NCBI RefSeq assembly: GCF_025833875.1
Contig: NZ_JAOYOD010000001.1
Span: 806,001-870,000, forward strand
DNA from: Reichenbachiella ulvae
Lineage (GTDB): Bacteria > Bacteroidota > Bacteroidia > Cytophagales > Cyclobacteriaceae
Reading direction: 5' to 3'
Length of the DNA stretch: 64,000 nucleotides
Part shown: positions 43,748-51,981 of the stretch, piece after piece
Layout of the letters: each line of letters starts with the position of its first letter
Numbering within the stretch: the first letter of the stretch is position 1
The notes under the pieces: generated by a model
Databases searched by the model: none
What the model was told of the DNA's origin: nothing
What the model saw: only the letters and a program-made list of their open reading frames with translations
Position numbers and translations under genes: made by a program

Positions 43748-44782
43748 TTGAGTAAGATTCGAGTAGTAGTAGCAGATGATTCAGGCTTTATGAGATTATT
43801 GATCTCAGATATATTGACCGAAAGCGGAAGCATCGAGGTAGTGGGAACTGCCATCGATGGAAAGGATGCTGCAGAAAAGGTTAAGGAGATCAAGCCTGAT
43901 GTATTGTTGCTCGATATGAACATGGGAGAGTATGATGGCCTTTATGCTGTGAAGAGAATCATGGAAGAGTGCCCTGTTCCCATCATCATTCTTAGCTCAA
44001 TAGGTAATACGAACCTGCAACCTATATTCGATGCTCTTGATTTGGGGGCGGTTGATTATCTGAACAAACCTCAGAAAGGGAATTCCAAACTCAGAAATAT
44101 CGAGGTGGAATTGATTCAGAAAATAAGGAGTGCTACCCGGGCCAATGCACGTGCGATTCCGGATCCAAAAGCCAAGGTCAATACCTATGAGCATACCTTT
44201 AGTGAGAAGAGAAAATATGACGTCATAGTGATAGGTGCTTCGACAGGTGGGCCGAGTGCGATTGAGAAGGTGGTGAATTCTTTGCCAGGCAATTTGAACG
44301 TCCCTGTTTTGATCTGTCAACACATGCCACCCAACTTTATTCCCTCATTTGTGAAGCGGTTGAATAGTATGTCTCCCTTACAGATAGAGGTAGGAAGAGA
44401 AAACATGAGGCCTAGAGCAGGTTCGATTATTGTCGCTCCGGGAGAAGGCAACATGATCGTGAAGAAGAAGCGAGGAGGTAGTATAGTAATTGAATTTACC
44501 GACGAGATATTCAAAGAATATAACAATCCGTCCATCAATGCCCTGATGTTGTCTGTGGCAGAAGCTTACAAGGATAGGGCGATAGGTGTCGTATTGACAG
44601 GTATGGGAAAAGACGGTATGTTAGGAATGAAAGAAATTAAAAACAATGGAGGATTTACCATTGCGCAGAGTGAAAAGTCATGTGTGATCTACGGTATGCC
44701 AAAGGCAGCTGTGGAGTACAAGGCAGTTGATCGATCTGTGGATATCAAAGAAATTGGTGGGTTTTTAGTGAATAGTTTATAA
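43748..44782 (+). CDS. cheB: Chemotaxis protein-glutamate methylesterase CheB
   Basis: 344 residues from a TTG start. Receiver domain with Asp10/Asp11 and phospho-Asp56 (VLLLDMNMGEYDG), a linker, and a methylesterase domain with VIGASTGGPSAIEKV (catalytic Ser), ICQHMPPNFIPSFVKRL (His) and VVLTGMGKDGMLGM (Asp). Removes receptor methyl groups when phosphorylated by CheA. Paired with cheR at 47288. Confidence 0.95.
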   Translation: MSKIRVVVADDSGFMRLLISDILTESGSIEVVGTAIDGKDAAEKVKEIKPDVLLLDMNMGEYDGLYAVKRIMEECPVPIIILSSIGNTNLQPIFDALDLGAVDYLNKPQKGNSKLRNIEVELIQKIRSATRANARAIPDPKAKVNTYEHTFSEKRKYDVIVIGASTGGPSAIEKVVNSLPGNLNVPVLICQHMPPNFIPSFVKRLNSMSPLQIEVGRENMRPRAGSIIVAPGEGNMIVKKKRGGSIVIEFTDEIFKEYNNPSINALMLSVAEAYKDRAIGVVLTGMGKDGMLGMKEIKNNGGFTIAQSEKSCVIYGMPKAAVEYKAVDRSVDIKEIGGFLVNSL

Positions 44783-44794
44783 ACAGAAGAAGAC

Positions 44795-46588
44795 TTGGAT
44801 TCGAAGGAACAACAATATCGAGATTTATTTCATCAAGAGGCGATTGAGAGTTTTGAAGAGCTAAATAAGCTGTTTACCGAACTCGAAAAGGATCATGGCA
44901 ATCAATCTGCCATTGATTCCATATTCCGAATTACGCATACCATCAAAGGGAATGCGATGGGTATGGGTTTTGATGACATTGCAAAGCTTTCCCATATCAT
45001 GGAGGATGTAATGGGCGCTGTGAAAAGTGGTGATATTCTTCTCAATAATGATTTGTTTGATAGTCTGTTTACTGCCAATGACAAATTGGGAGCGCTGATT
45101 GATGCACTAAAGTCCAATAAAAAGGTAAGCTATCTGGGAATAAAAACGAAGTTGGGAGTGGTGTTGAAGAACGCTGCTCAAGCACCAGCGGCAGTTCCAG
45201 ACGAAGGAAATAAAGAAGAAAAGAAGGCTCCTGATCCAGTGAAACATTCTACTGCACAAGAATCTGGATCAATGGAGTCTTCTGATTCTTCTGATGAATC
45301 GGATAAAGATAATGAAATTGATGAAAGTACTGAGGAGGTAGATGATCAACCTAGTATTACTTTCACAGATGTCATCCAGATTCCTGTGAAAAAGATGGAT
45401 GAATTGATGAATTTGGTAGGGCAGTTGATAATCGAGAGGGATCGCTTGATCAGTATCAATAGTACCAATGGTTCCAGATCATCTGAGTTCGAAAGTCTTC
45501 AAAGAATCTCCTCTGATTTGCAGTATGGCGTGATGAATGCGCGAATGGTGCAAGTTGGATTCCTGTTCAATAAGTTTCACAGGATCGTGAGAGATGTCGC
45601 TCACATCGAAAAGAAAAAGGTGAATTTGGTCATCAAAGGTACCGATGTTGAGATTGATAGAAATATTCTAAAAATCATGAGTGATTCTATGATTCACCTG
45701 GTAAGAAATGCGGTGAGTCATGGTATCGAAAATGAAGAGAAAAGAAAATCCAGAGGGAAATCTCCTGCAGGTACAGTTACACTCAATGCTCGCTATGAGC
45801 GTGATAATGTAGTTATCGAGGTTTCAGATGATGGGAATGGCGTTGATGCTCAGATAATCAAGAAAAAGATAGTAGAAAAAGGGTTGGTCTCTAAAGAAGT
45901 GGCTGAACAGCTGTCAGAAACTGAGATCATTATGTACATTTTCGAACCAGGGTTTTCTAATGCTGAGAAGGTAACGGAAATTTCTGGACGAGGAGTAGGG
46001 ATGGACGTAGTGAAGAAAGCGACAGAGTCTATTGGGGGTCAGATTTCTGTGAAAACGGAGGTAGGCAAAGGCTCTACGATTAACTTGATATTGCCTTCTT
46101 CCATGGCTCTAAAAGGAGCGCTGTTGTTCGAGGTGGATCATCACGAATATGCAGTGCCATTGACCTATACCGATGCAGTAGTAAAGGTCAAGAAGGAAGA
46201 AGTACATAAAATAGGAGATGGATTGATGACCAATTATTTGGAAGATACCATTTCGTTAGTCTTTCTCGAGGACTTCTTAAAAGCAAAGAAATTAACTGAT
46301 TTGGCAGAGATAGGTGCCTTGCATCGAACTTTTGATCAATTAGAAGATAATGTTGAATTGGATGTGATTGTTGTTTCATATATGGGTAAATTAGTAGGAC
46401 TCGTAGTAGACAAACTTTTACAGCAAAAGGAAATATTAGAAAAATCATTGGCTCGTCCCCTTGACCGGGTGAAGCTATTGAGCGGAACTACTATTCTTGG
46501 GAATGGTAAAGTTTGCTTGATAGTGGATGTTGGAGCCATCACTGAGTTGTTGTACAAAACGATGGCTCAAAATGCAGCAATGAAATAA
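44795..46588 (+). CDS. cheA: Chemotaxis histidine kinase CheA
   Basis: 597 residues from a TTG start. Hpt domain with phospho-His48 in FRITHTIKGNAMGMGF; an acidic linker rich in Ser/Asp (150-195) where P2 would be; P3 dimerisation (IPVKKMDELMNLVGQLIIER), P4 ATPase (SMIHLVRNAVSHGIENEEKR, DDGNGVD, GRGVGMDVVKKATES) and P5 CheW-like. A classic P2 domain is absent: only about 75 low-complexity residues separate Hpt and P3. Phosphorylates CheY and CheB. Confidence 0.95.
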   Translation: MDSKEQQYRDLFHQEAIESFEELNKLFTELEKDHGNQSAIDSIFRITHTIKGNAMGMGFDDIAKLSHIMEDVMGAVKSGDILLNNDLFDSLFTANDKLGALIDALKSNKKVSYLGIKTKLGVVLKNAAQAPAAVPDEGNKEEKKAPDPVKHSTAQESGSMESSDSSDESDKDNEIDESTEEVDDQPSITFTDVIQIPVKKMDELMNLVGQLIIERDRLISINSTNGSRSSEFESLQRISSDLQYGVMNARMVQVGFLFNKFHRIVRDVAHIEKKKVNLVIKGTDVEIDRNILKIMSDSMIHLVRNAVSHGIENEEKRKSRGKSPAGTVTLNARYERDNVVIEVSDDGNGVDAQIIKKKIVEKGLVSKEVAEQLSETEIIMYIFEPGFSNAEKVTEISGRGVGMDVVKKATESIGGQISVKTEVGKGSTINLILPSSMALKGALLFEVDHHEYAVPLTYTDAVVKVKKEEVHKIGDGLMTNYLEDTISLVFLEDFLKAKKLTDLAEIGALHRTFDQLEDNVELDVIVVSYMGKLVGLVVDKLLQQKEILEKSLARPLDRVKLLSGTTILGNGKVCLIVDVGAITELLYKTMAQNAAMK

Positions 46589-46612
46589 TGTTTTACAAAA
46601 ACCATAAACAGG

Positions 46613-47248
46613 ATGTTTAGCGATTTGACTGAAAATGAAAAAGGCATAGCAGATAGGCTGATGAAGTTTGGGCTTGCCAAGGGAGCGCTATCCTTAGAAA
46701 TGATGGTAGGTAGTCCGGTGGTGATGAAAAACGTAGAATTTGGCGTGCCAAGCGTCAATGGCGTATCGCAGTATACTACCAAGGAGGACCAGAAACTTTA
46801 CCTGCTCAAAACTGAGCTAGTAGGGGACCTGAAGGGTTTTTGCCATTTGATCTTCTCTGATGAAGACGTGCAAAAAATCCAGACCAAATGCCTTCCAGAG
46901 GATATCATGACGACTAACAACTCCCAAAGTAGATTGATGAAGTTGGAATTTATGACCGAGATTGACAATATGGTGGCAGGCTCTGTAGTGACGCAGTTGG
47001 CCAACTATCTCAATTTGGAAGTCTATGGGAATGTTCCGATTCTCACAACTATGAAAGCTGCGGAGGCCAATGGCCATATCGACGCTGAGTCTGTTGATCA
47101 CAATTCTAATATCGTATTGAAAACGATTTACCATATTCCTGAATTGAATATATTCAGTGAATTTGTGTGGTTGTTTCAAGATAGATTTGCGGAATTGATC
47201 ACTGAATTTTCGAAAAGTGAGAAGTCTAAAGAATTTGTTTCTCTTTAA
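46613..47248 (+). CDS. cheC: CheC-like CheY phosphatase with one intact active site
   Basis: 211 residues. Two CheC-type half-sites are expected. The second, FMTEIDNMVAGSVVTQLANY, keeps the catalytic pair Glu116 and Asn119 with Gly123 (E-x2-N-x3-G). The first, MKFGLAKGALSLEMMVG (residues 17-33), has the fold pattern but no Glu/Asn pair. The protein would drop the signal by dephosphorylating CheY, replacing CheZ, which is absent. No cheD accompanies it. It could also be grouped with CheX. Confidence 0.75.
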   Translation: MFSDLTENEKGIADRLMKFGLAKGALSLEMMVGSPVVMKNVEFGVPSVNGVSQYTTKEDQKLYLLKTELVGDLKGFCHLIFSDEDVQKIQTKCLPEDIMTTNNSQSRLMKLEFMTEIDNMVAGSVVTQLANYLNLEVYGNVPILTTMKAAEANGHIDAESVDHNSNIVLKTIYHIPELNIFSEFVWLFQDRFAELITEFSKSEKSKEFVSL

Positions 47249-47287
47249 TAGTTCAATAAGTACAAACTTTAATCTAACTGAAAGCGC

Positions 47288-48115
47288 GTGGTAGAAAGTA
47301 TATCAGATGAGGAGTTGAATGCTTTGATGCAAGCGATGAAGAATAGGTATGGTTTGGACTTTACCAACTATGAGAAGAAATCCTTTAAACGAAGTATCGT
47401 AAGACTGATGATGAAGCATAAGATTGGATCTATGCTGGAGCTTTGGTCAAAGATTTTGAAGGATAAACAGTTTTTTTTAGATGGAATAGATGACTTACTG
47501 GTAAACCTTACCGAGCTTTTTAGAAATCCAGATGCCTGGATCATGATTCGAGACAACATTCTTGCCAAGTTCAAGAACAAGTCCCAAATCAAAATATGGC
47601 ATGCCGGATGTTCTACTGGCGAAGAGGTTTATACCATGAGTATGGTTTTAGAGGATCGGGGAATGCTATATAAAACCAAATCGCTGGCAACTGACTTGAG
47701 TGATGCTGCTATGAGCAAGGCAAGGAATGGTGTCTATTCACTCTTGATAATGAAGCAATATCTAAAACCATTTTTAGAATATTTCCCGAATAGAGAAATG
47801 GCCGATTTTTTTGAGTTTCAGGAAAAAGACGCGGTTATCAAAGAAGCTTATACTAAACATATAACCTTCAAAAAACATAACCTGGTTCAGGATCCGATGC
47901 CCGAAAAATTTGACATAATATTTTGTCGAAATGTTATGATATATTTTGACGAAACTTTGAAAATAAAAGTGCTAAACTTGTTCAATGAATCCTTGAACGA
48001 GGGAGGCTTTCTAGTAATTGGGTATTATGATATCATGCCAGACAAAGGCAAGGAGATTTTTGATACCTACGATGTTAAAACAAGAATTTACAAAAAGAAA
48101 ATAACTAAATACTGA
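47288..48115 (+). CDS. cheR: Chemotaxis protein-glutamate O-methyltransferase CheR
   Basis: 275 residues from a GTG start. N-terminal helical CheR_N domain (LMQAMKNRYGLDFTNYEKKS...), then the SAM-dependent domain: LFRNPDAW, IWHAGCSTGEEVYTMSMVL (SAM-binding loop), ATDLSDAAMSKAR and FCRNVMIYFDETL. No TPR extension and no C-terminal pentapeptide. Opposes CheB. Four bp before cheY. Confidence 0.95.
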   Translation: MVESISDEELNALMQAMKNRYGLDFTNYEKKSFKRSIVRLMMKHKIGSMLELWSKILKDKQFFLDGIDDLLVNLTELFRNPDAWIMIRDNILAKFKNKSQIKIWHAGCSTGEEVYTMSMVLEDRGMLYKTKSLATDLSDAAMSKARNGVYSLLIMKQYLKPFLEYFPNREMADFFEFQEKDAVIKEAYTKHITFKKHNLVQDPMPEKFDIIFCRNVMIYFDETLKIKVLNLFNESLNEGGFLVIGYYDIMPDKGKEIFDTYDVKTRIYKKKITKY

Positions 48116-48119
48116 GCTT

Positions 48120-48482
48120 ATGAGCAAGAGAATATTAGTAGTGGACGACTCTATGTACATGCGCACGCTTATCAAAGATGCATTGTCTAACGAAGGGTTC
48201 GAGATAGTAGGGGAGGCTCCAAATGGAGAAACTGCTATCGACCTGGCAATGGAGCTAAAACCAGACTTGATTACTTTGGATAATATCCTTCCAGATATGA
48301 TTGGAACTGATATCCTTAGAGTATTGATGGATGAAGGTTTGGAATCTAAAGTGATTATGGTGAGCGCGGTGGGCCAGCAATCTGTGATCAACGAGGGGAT
48401 TGAATTAGGTGCGTCTGACTATATCGTTAAGCCATTTACTGCAGATGACTTAGTAGATGTAGTGAAAAAGCACTTGGCATAA
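48120..48482 (+). CDS. cheY: Chemotaxis response regulator CheY
   Basis: Single receiver domain of 120 residues: Asp9/Asp10, phospho-Asp54 (LITLDNILPD), MVSAVGQQ and Lys in YIVKPFT. Stand-alone output of the array. In a bacterium without flagella its target cannot be a flagellar switch; gliding-motor control is a guess. Last gene of the island, before the terminator. Confidence 0.92.
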   Translation: MSKRILVVDDSMYMRTLIKDALSNEGFEIVGEAPNGETAIDLAMELKPDLITLDNILPDMIGTDILRVLMDEGLESKVIMVSAVGQQSVINEGIELGASDYIVKPFTADDLVDVVKKHLA

Positions 48483-48544
48483 TATAGTCGTAGAAAACTA
48501 CATCAATAAGATTTGAAGCCTCTGGTTGGACCAGCAGGCTCATG

Positions 48545-48600
48545 AGCTGTTTCAAAAGATAGGGTTGTCCTGTACCTACTCTTATGGAACAGCTTTTTTA
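48545..48600 (+). terminator. Terminator of the chemosensory island
   Basis: AGCTGTTTC-AAAAGATAGG pairs with CCTACTCTTATGGAACAGCT, a long imperfect stem, followed by TTTTTTA. Its first 15 bp resemble the outer arm of the repeat at 4185-4310. Confidence 0.75.
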
Positions 48601-48608
48601 TTCTAAAA

Positions 48609-49493
48609 ATGGACTCTAAAGAATCTTCATCGGCACTCCGTACGAGTATTTTTAGCATAGCTAGTCACGTGGTTCTAGCTATTATCAAGGCCTTAGCAGG
48701 TTTTTTAGGCATGTCTTATGCTTTGATAGCAGATGCCATTGAATCGGCTGTGGATGCTTTGTCTTCTATTTTGGTGATGATCGGACTGAATTACGCTCAA
48801 AAGCCTGCGGACGAAAATCATCCCTATGGTCATGGAAGGGCTGAGCCGCTGATCACGATGATTGTCGTTGGCACATTGGCCATTTCAGCTGGTATCATCA
48901 GTTATGAAAGTATTCAGCACATCATGACGCCACACAAAGTGCCCAAATCATGGACTCTGATTGTATTATTAGGGGTGATCGCCTGGAAGGAAATATCCTT
49001 TAGAATTGTGTTGAGAAAGAGTAAACTCTTGAATAGCTCGGCTCTGGAGGCAGATGCCTGGCACCACCGTAGTGATGCGATCACTTCAGTAACGGCCTTT
49101 ATCGGAGTATTGACTGCTGTGGTTATGGGCAAAGGCTATGAGACTGCGGATGATTGGGCAGCGCTTCTGGCATCAGCTTTTATCTTATACAATGCCTACA
49201 AAATTTTTAGACCTGCATTGGCGGAAATTATGGATGAGCATATTCACGATGAATTGATTCAGGATATAAGAATGGTGTCTGTCAAAGTAGAAGGGATAGT
49301 AGGGACAGAAAAATGCTTCGTCAGGAAGGTGGGTATGAATTATCACATCGATTTACATGCGCTAGTCGATGGTTCTATTTCGGTAAAAGAAGGACATGAT
49401 CTGGCTCATCAACTCAAAGATCAATTAGTAAGCGATTTGCCCTTGATTGGTCAGGTGTTGATACATATAGAACCAGTAGACCTGTCCATGTAG
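48609..49493 (+). CDS. Cation diffusion facilitator transporter (FieF-like)
   Basis: 294 residues, six predicted helices and a cytosolic C-terminal domain. Metal sites: ADAIESAVDALSS in helix 2, and HHRSDAITS in helix 5; C-terminal domain with CFVRKVGMNYHIDLHALVD. The Asp-x3-type helix-2 site points to Fe/Zn/Mn export rather than the His-type CzcD pattern. Different from the second CDF at 51982. Same strand as, but separated by a terminator from, the che genes. Confidence 0.88.
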   Translation: MDSKESSSALRTSIFSIASHVVLAIIKALAGFLGMSYALIADAIESAVDALSSILVMIGLNYAQKPADENHPYGHGRAEPLITMIVVGTLAISAGIISYESIQHIMTPHKVPKSWTLIVLLGVIAWKEISFRIVLRKSKLLNSSALEADAWHHRSDAITSVTAFIGVLTAVVMGKGYETADDWAALLASAFILYNAYKIFRPALAEIMDEHIHDELIQDIRMVSVKVEGIVGTEKCFVRKVGMNYHIDLHALVDGSISVKEGHDLAHQLKDQLVSDLPLIGQVLIHIEPVDLSM

Positions 49494-49494
49494 T

Positions 49495-49767
49495 TTACTT
49501 GGCAGAAGGTTTGTCCCTGTACTTGATGATCATCACCAGTATGGTAAAGGTGAAGCAAAAAGTAATGCTATTAGCAAGAATAATAGGCATGGCATTTTGA
49601 ATGAGTCCATAAACGAACCATAAGGCTACTCCTGTATTTAGCGCTATATACATATTTAAGGAAAGATCTCCTGTATGTTTGGTTCTTATGGTTTTTAGCG
49701 CTTGGGGAACAAATGAGATTGTGGTGAGCAAGGCTGCAATCATCCCGACAATATTGGTGATGTCCAT
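49495..49767 (-). CDS. SemiSWEET sugar transporter
   Basis: 90 residues from the ATG at 49767: three helices with the PQ-loop motif SFVPQALKTIRTKHTGDLS and an LNTGVALWFVYGLIQNAMPI segment with the conserved Asn/Trp of SemiSWEETs. Works as a dimer that moves sugar along its gradient. An upstream in-frame ATG at 49845 would encode the ferredoxin terminator, so it is rejected. Convergent with the CDF gene (1 bp). Confidence 0.85.
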   Translation of the reverse strand: MDITNIVGMIAALLTTISFVPQALKTIRTKHTGDLSLNMYIALNTGVALWFVYGLIQNAMPIILANSITFCFTFTILVMIIKYRDKPSAK

Positions 49768-49813
49768 TTTTTTAATCTTTAATAATAATAGGAGAGTGAG
49801 AGTCGAGAGGAGA

Positions 49814-49842
49814 TAAAAAAAGCTACGATCAACGTAGCTTTT
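49814..49842 (-). terminator. Intrinsic terminator of the ferredoxin gene
   Basis: Perfect 8-bp stem AAGCTACG / CGTAGCTT, 5-nt loop, followed on the minus strand by a T tract (complement of the As at 49815-49821). Confidence 0.8.
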
Positions 49843-49848
49843 CATGAT

Positions 49849-50196
49849 TTATTCGTCGTGAAGCCAGGCTTTCTTTGCCAGTAGCTCTTCTTCTTCTTCT
49901 ACATAGTCTGGGTCATCCACACAGCAATCTACCGGACAGACAGCTGCACACTGTGGCTCCTCATGGAATCCGTTGCACTCGGTGCACTTTCCTGGAACGA
50001 TGTAGTACAAATCTTCTGACACAGGTTCTTGCGGTTCATTGGCATCTACCTGAGTCCCGTCTTCTAGCTCAACTTCGGTTAGACTAGTTCCACCAGCCCA
50101 ATCCCACTCAACTCCGCCTTCGTAGATCGCGGTGTTTGGGCATTCCGGTTCACAAGCCCCGCAGTTGATGCATTCATCGGTAATAATAATTGCCAT
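49849..50196 (-). CDS. 4Fe-4S dicluster ferredoxin
   Basis: 115 residues. First cluster motif [17 protein letters not shown] (residues 9-25, C-x2-C-x2-C-x3-CP). The second is [21 protein letters not shown] (about 71-91), the 2[4Fe-4S] Alvin-type pattern with an insertion between Cys 2 and 3. Very acidic C-terminus. Electron carrier of low potential, cytosolic. It is divergent from the acyl-CoA reductase gene, with which it shares a symmetric promoter, so the two may act in one redox pathway. Confidence 0.92.
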   Translation of the reverse strand: MAIIITDECINCGACEPECPNTAIYEGGVEWDWAGGTSLTEVELEDGTQVDANEPQEPVSEDLYYIVPGKCTECNGFHEEPQCAAVCPVDCCVDDPDYVEEEEELLAKKAWLHDE

Positions 50197-50231
50197 TTGA
50201 TATTACTTTATTTATGCTAAAAATTAAGTCT

Positions 50232-50261
50232 GCAAAAATAAGCCTTATTTTTGCCTGCCAA
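50232..50261. promoter_or_regulatory. Symmetric divergent promoter for ferredoxin and acyl-CoA reductase
   Basis: The perfect palindrome GCAAAAATAA-GCC-TTATTTTTGC (50232-50254) contains TATTTTTG on both strands, each a full TAnnTTTG. The minus-strand copy (50233-50240) has TTG at exactly N19 (50259-50261). The plus-strand copy (50246-50253) has TTA at N19 (50224-50226). The two -7 boxes lie back to back, so polymerases firing from the two strands would compete for the same site. Confidence 0.7.
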
Positions 50262-50303
50262 AGATTTTCTGGCATTAGTTTACTTATACGATATACCAAA
50301 TAT

Positions 50304-51299
50304 ATGTTTGTTGAGGAGAGGATTAAATTATTTGTTGCACTGGGAGAAAGACTCAATAGTCTGACAAACGACGCGAAACAGGAACTATTTGTTTTAGCCC
50401 ATAACGGGAACAGCTGGTTTACAGAAGAAAGTGTGAAGCTGGCGCTAGAAGGGATAGGAGAGTTTCTAAAGAAAGATTCATTGGAGAACTGGCTGTCGCA
50501 GTATGATTTAAAAGAAGTGAGCCCAAAGCGCATAGGTGTGATAGCAGCGGGCAATATTCCTTTGGTGGGTTTTCATGATGTGATGACAGTCTTGCTGTCC
50601 GGTCACCATTTGATGATCAAACCAAGTTCTGATGATACCTTTCTGATGAAATATGTTTTGAATCTGCTAGGAGATATCGATAGTCGGATAGTTGAAAGAT
50701 ATTCGATAGTAGAACGTTTGAATGAAGCTGATGCTTATATAGCAACTGGCAGTGACAATTCTGCTCGATACTTCAAACATTACTTTAAGGACAAACCCAA
50801 TGTAATACGCGCCAATAGAACCTCTGTGGCAGTGCTGACAGGTGAGGAATCTCCAGAAGAGTTAGAAGCTTTAGGCCAGGATGTGTTTAAGTATTTTGGT
50901 TTGGGTTGTAGAAATGTATCTAAACTTTTAATTCCATCCTCTTTTGACTTATCTCGATTACTGGATACCTGGGAAGGTTATGCGGCAGTAGGTGATCATC
51001 ATAAGTATCGAAATAACTATGATTATAATAAATCGATCTATCTGGTGAATCGCGAACCTCATTTAGACAATGGTTTTGTGCTGCTGAGAGAGTCTCCTGA
51101 TCTGGTTTCGCCTATTTCGGTTCTTTATTATTCTCGATTCAATTCTACAGCTGATATTGAAGAGTTTCTTGCCAATCAAAAGGAGAAAATTCAATGTGTA
51201 GTGGGTAAAAATTACATTCCATTTGGACAGGCCCAGTGTCCAAAGGTGGATGACTATGCCGATGGAGTGGACACGATGGCGTTTTTATCCAGCCTGTAA
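50304..51299 (+). CDS. Acyl-CoA reductase (LuxC-like)
   Basis: 331 residues from the ATG at 50304; the upstream in-frame ATG at 50190 lies in the divergent promoter and is rejected. NAD(P)-aldehyde-dehydrogenase-type fold: RIGVIAAGNIPLVGFHDVM, LMIKPSSDDTFLMKYV, YIATGSDNSARYFKHYF, NRTSVAVLTGEES and the nucleophile Cys in FKYFGLGCRNVSKLLIP (about residue 203). Reduces a long-chain acyl-CoA or acyl-ACP to the aldehyde. No luciferase genes, so bioluminescence is not suggested. Confidence 0.88.
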   Translation: MFVEERIKLFVALGERLNSLTNDAKQELFVLAHNGNSWFTEESVKLALEGIGEFLKKDSLENWLSQYDLKEVSPKRIGVIAAGNIPLVGFHDVMTVLLSGHHLMIKPSSDDTFLMKYVLNLLGDIDSRIVERYSIVERLNEADAYIATGSDNSARYFKHYFKDKPNVIRANRTSVAVLTGEESPEELEALGQDVFKYFGLGCRNVSKLLIPSSFDLSRLLDTWEGYAAVGDHHKYRNNYDYNKSIYLVNREPHLDNGFVLLRESPDLVSPISVLYYSRFNSTADIEEFLANQKEKIQCVVGKNYIPFGQAQCPKVDDYADGVDTMAFLSSL

Positions 51300-51419
51300 T
51301 GTCACATATGTTAACAAATGGTTGTTTAATCTGAGAATTAGATTGATTAATTATTGGGTTCTGTTATTTAAGACTATCATCGCAATTCAAAATTAACTCT
51401 TAATCAACCTAATAAATCA

Positions 51420-51971
51420 ATGATAAAATATTTGCCTGTAATCGCTCTGTTTCTTGTGTTAATGACTGGGGCGTTTGAATCTCATTCGCAAGTTTATGTT
51501 GGAGCGGGCTATGCTGAGGCCATGTTAAGCAAAAGTGGGATAGATGATGTCCATGGTATGGCCATAACCATTCAAAAACCTTATCCATTTCAAAACCGGG
51601 AAAAATGGTCTTTTGATCCTAGCCTAAAGGTTTGTATCCTTAACAGTCGTGCTACTCAGGATTTTTATCCAGCGATGAGCACTACTTTGGGTTTCTCACC
51701 ACTCTTTTCTTATCGATTGGTAGGGCTGTCCTGGTTGGAAATTTCCCCATTTGTTGGGCCATACGTGGTTTGGCTAAATTGGTTAAAAGGAGATATTGAT
51801 CTTCCTACTCGATCCACCTATGCCAACGAAATGCTTTATGGTATAGAAGCAGGCCTGAATATTGATTTTAAAATTAATGATAAGTGGCAAATTCGTTTGA
51901 CTCCTTTTAGTCATCAATGGAATCAGGATTATTATAGACAAGGGGTTATTTCAGTGGCAATTGCCTTGTAG
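51420..51971 (+). CDS. Secreted outer-membrane-like protein, unknown
   Basis: 183 residues with a signal peptide ending FESHSQ. The mature part is rich in alternating aromatic and polar residues (YVGAGYAEAML, LVGLSWLEISPFVGPYV, IEAGLNIDFKINDKWQIRLTP), as in small eight-stranded outer-membrane beta-barrels. It ends in a non-aromatic IAL. No specific family recognised. Convergent with the CDF gene 10 bp away, no terminator seen. Confidence 0.6.
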   Translation: MIKYLPVIALFLVLMTGAFESHSQVYVGAGYAEAMLSKSGIDDVHGMAITIQKPYPFQNREKWSFDPSLKVCILNSRATQDFYPAMSTTLGFSPLFSYRLVGLSWLEISPFVGPYVVWLNWLKGDIDLPTRSTYANEMLYGIEAGLNIDFKINDKWQIRLTPFSHQWNQDYYRQGVISVAIAL

Positions 51972-51981
51972 GGGAAGCCAT

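Noticed and set aside
43748..44323. Long frames antisense to cheB, cheA, purL and porU
   Set aside because: They follow the codon bias shadow of real genes with clear family motifs on the opposite strand.
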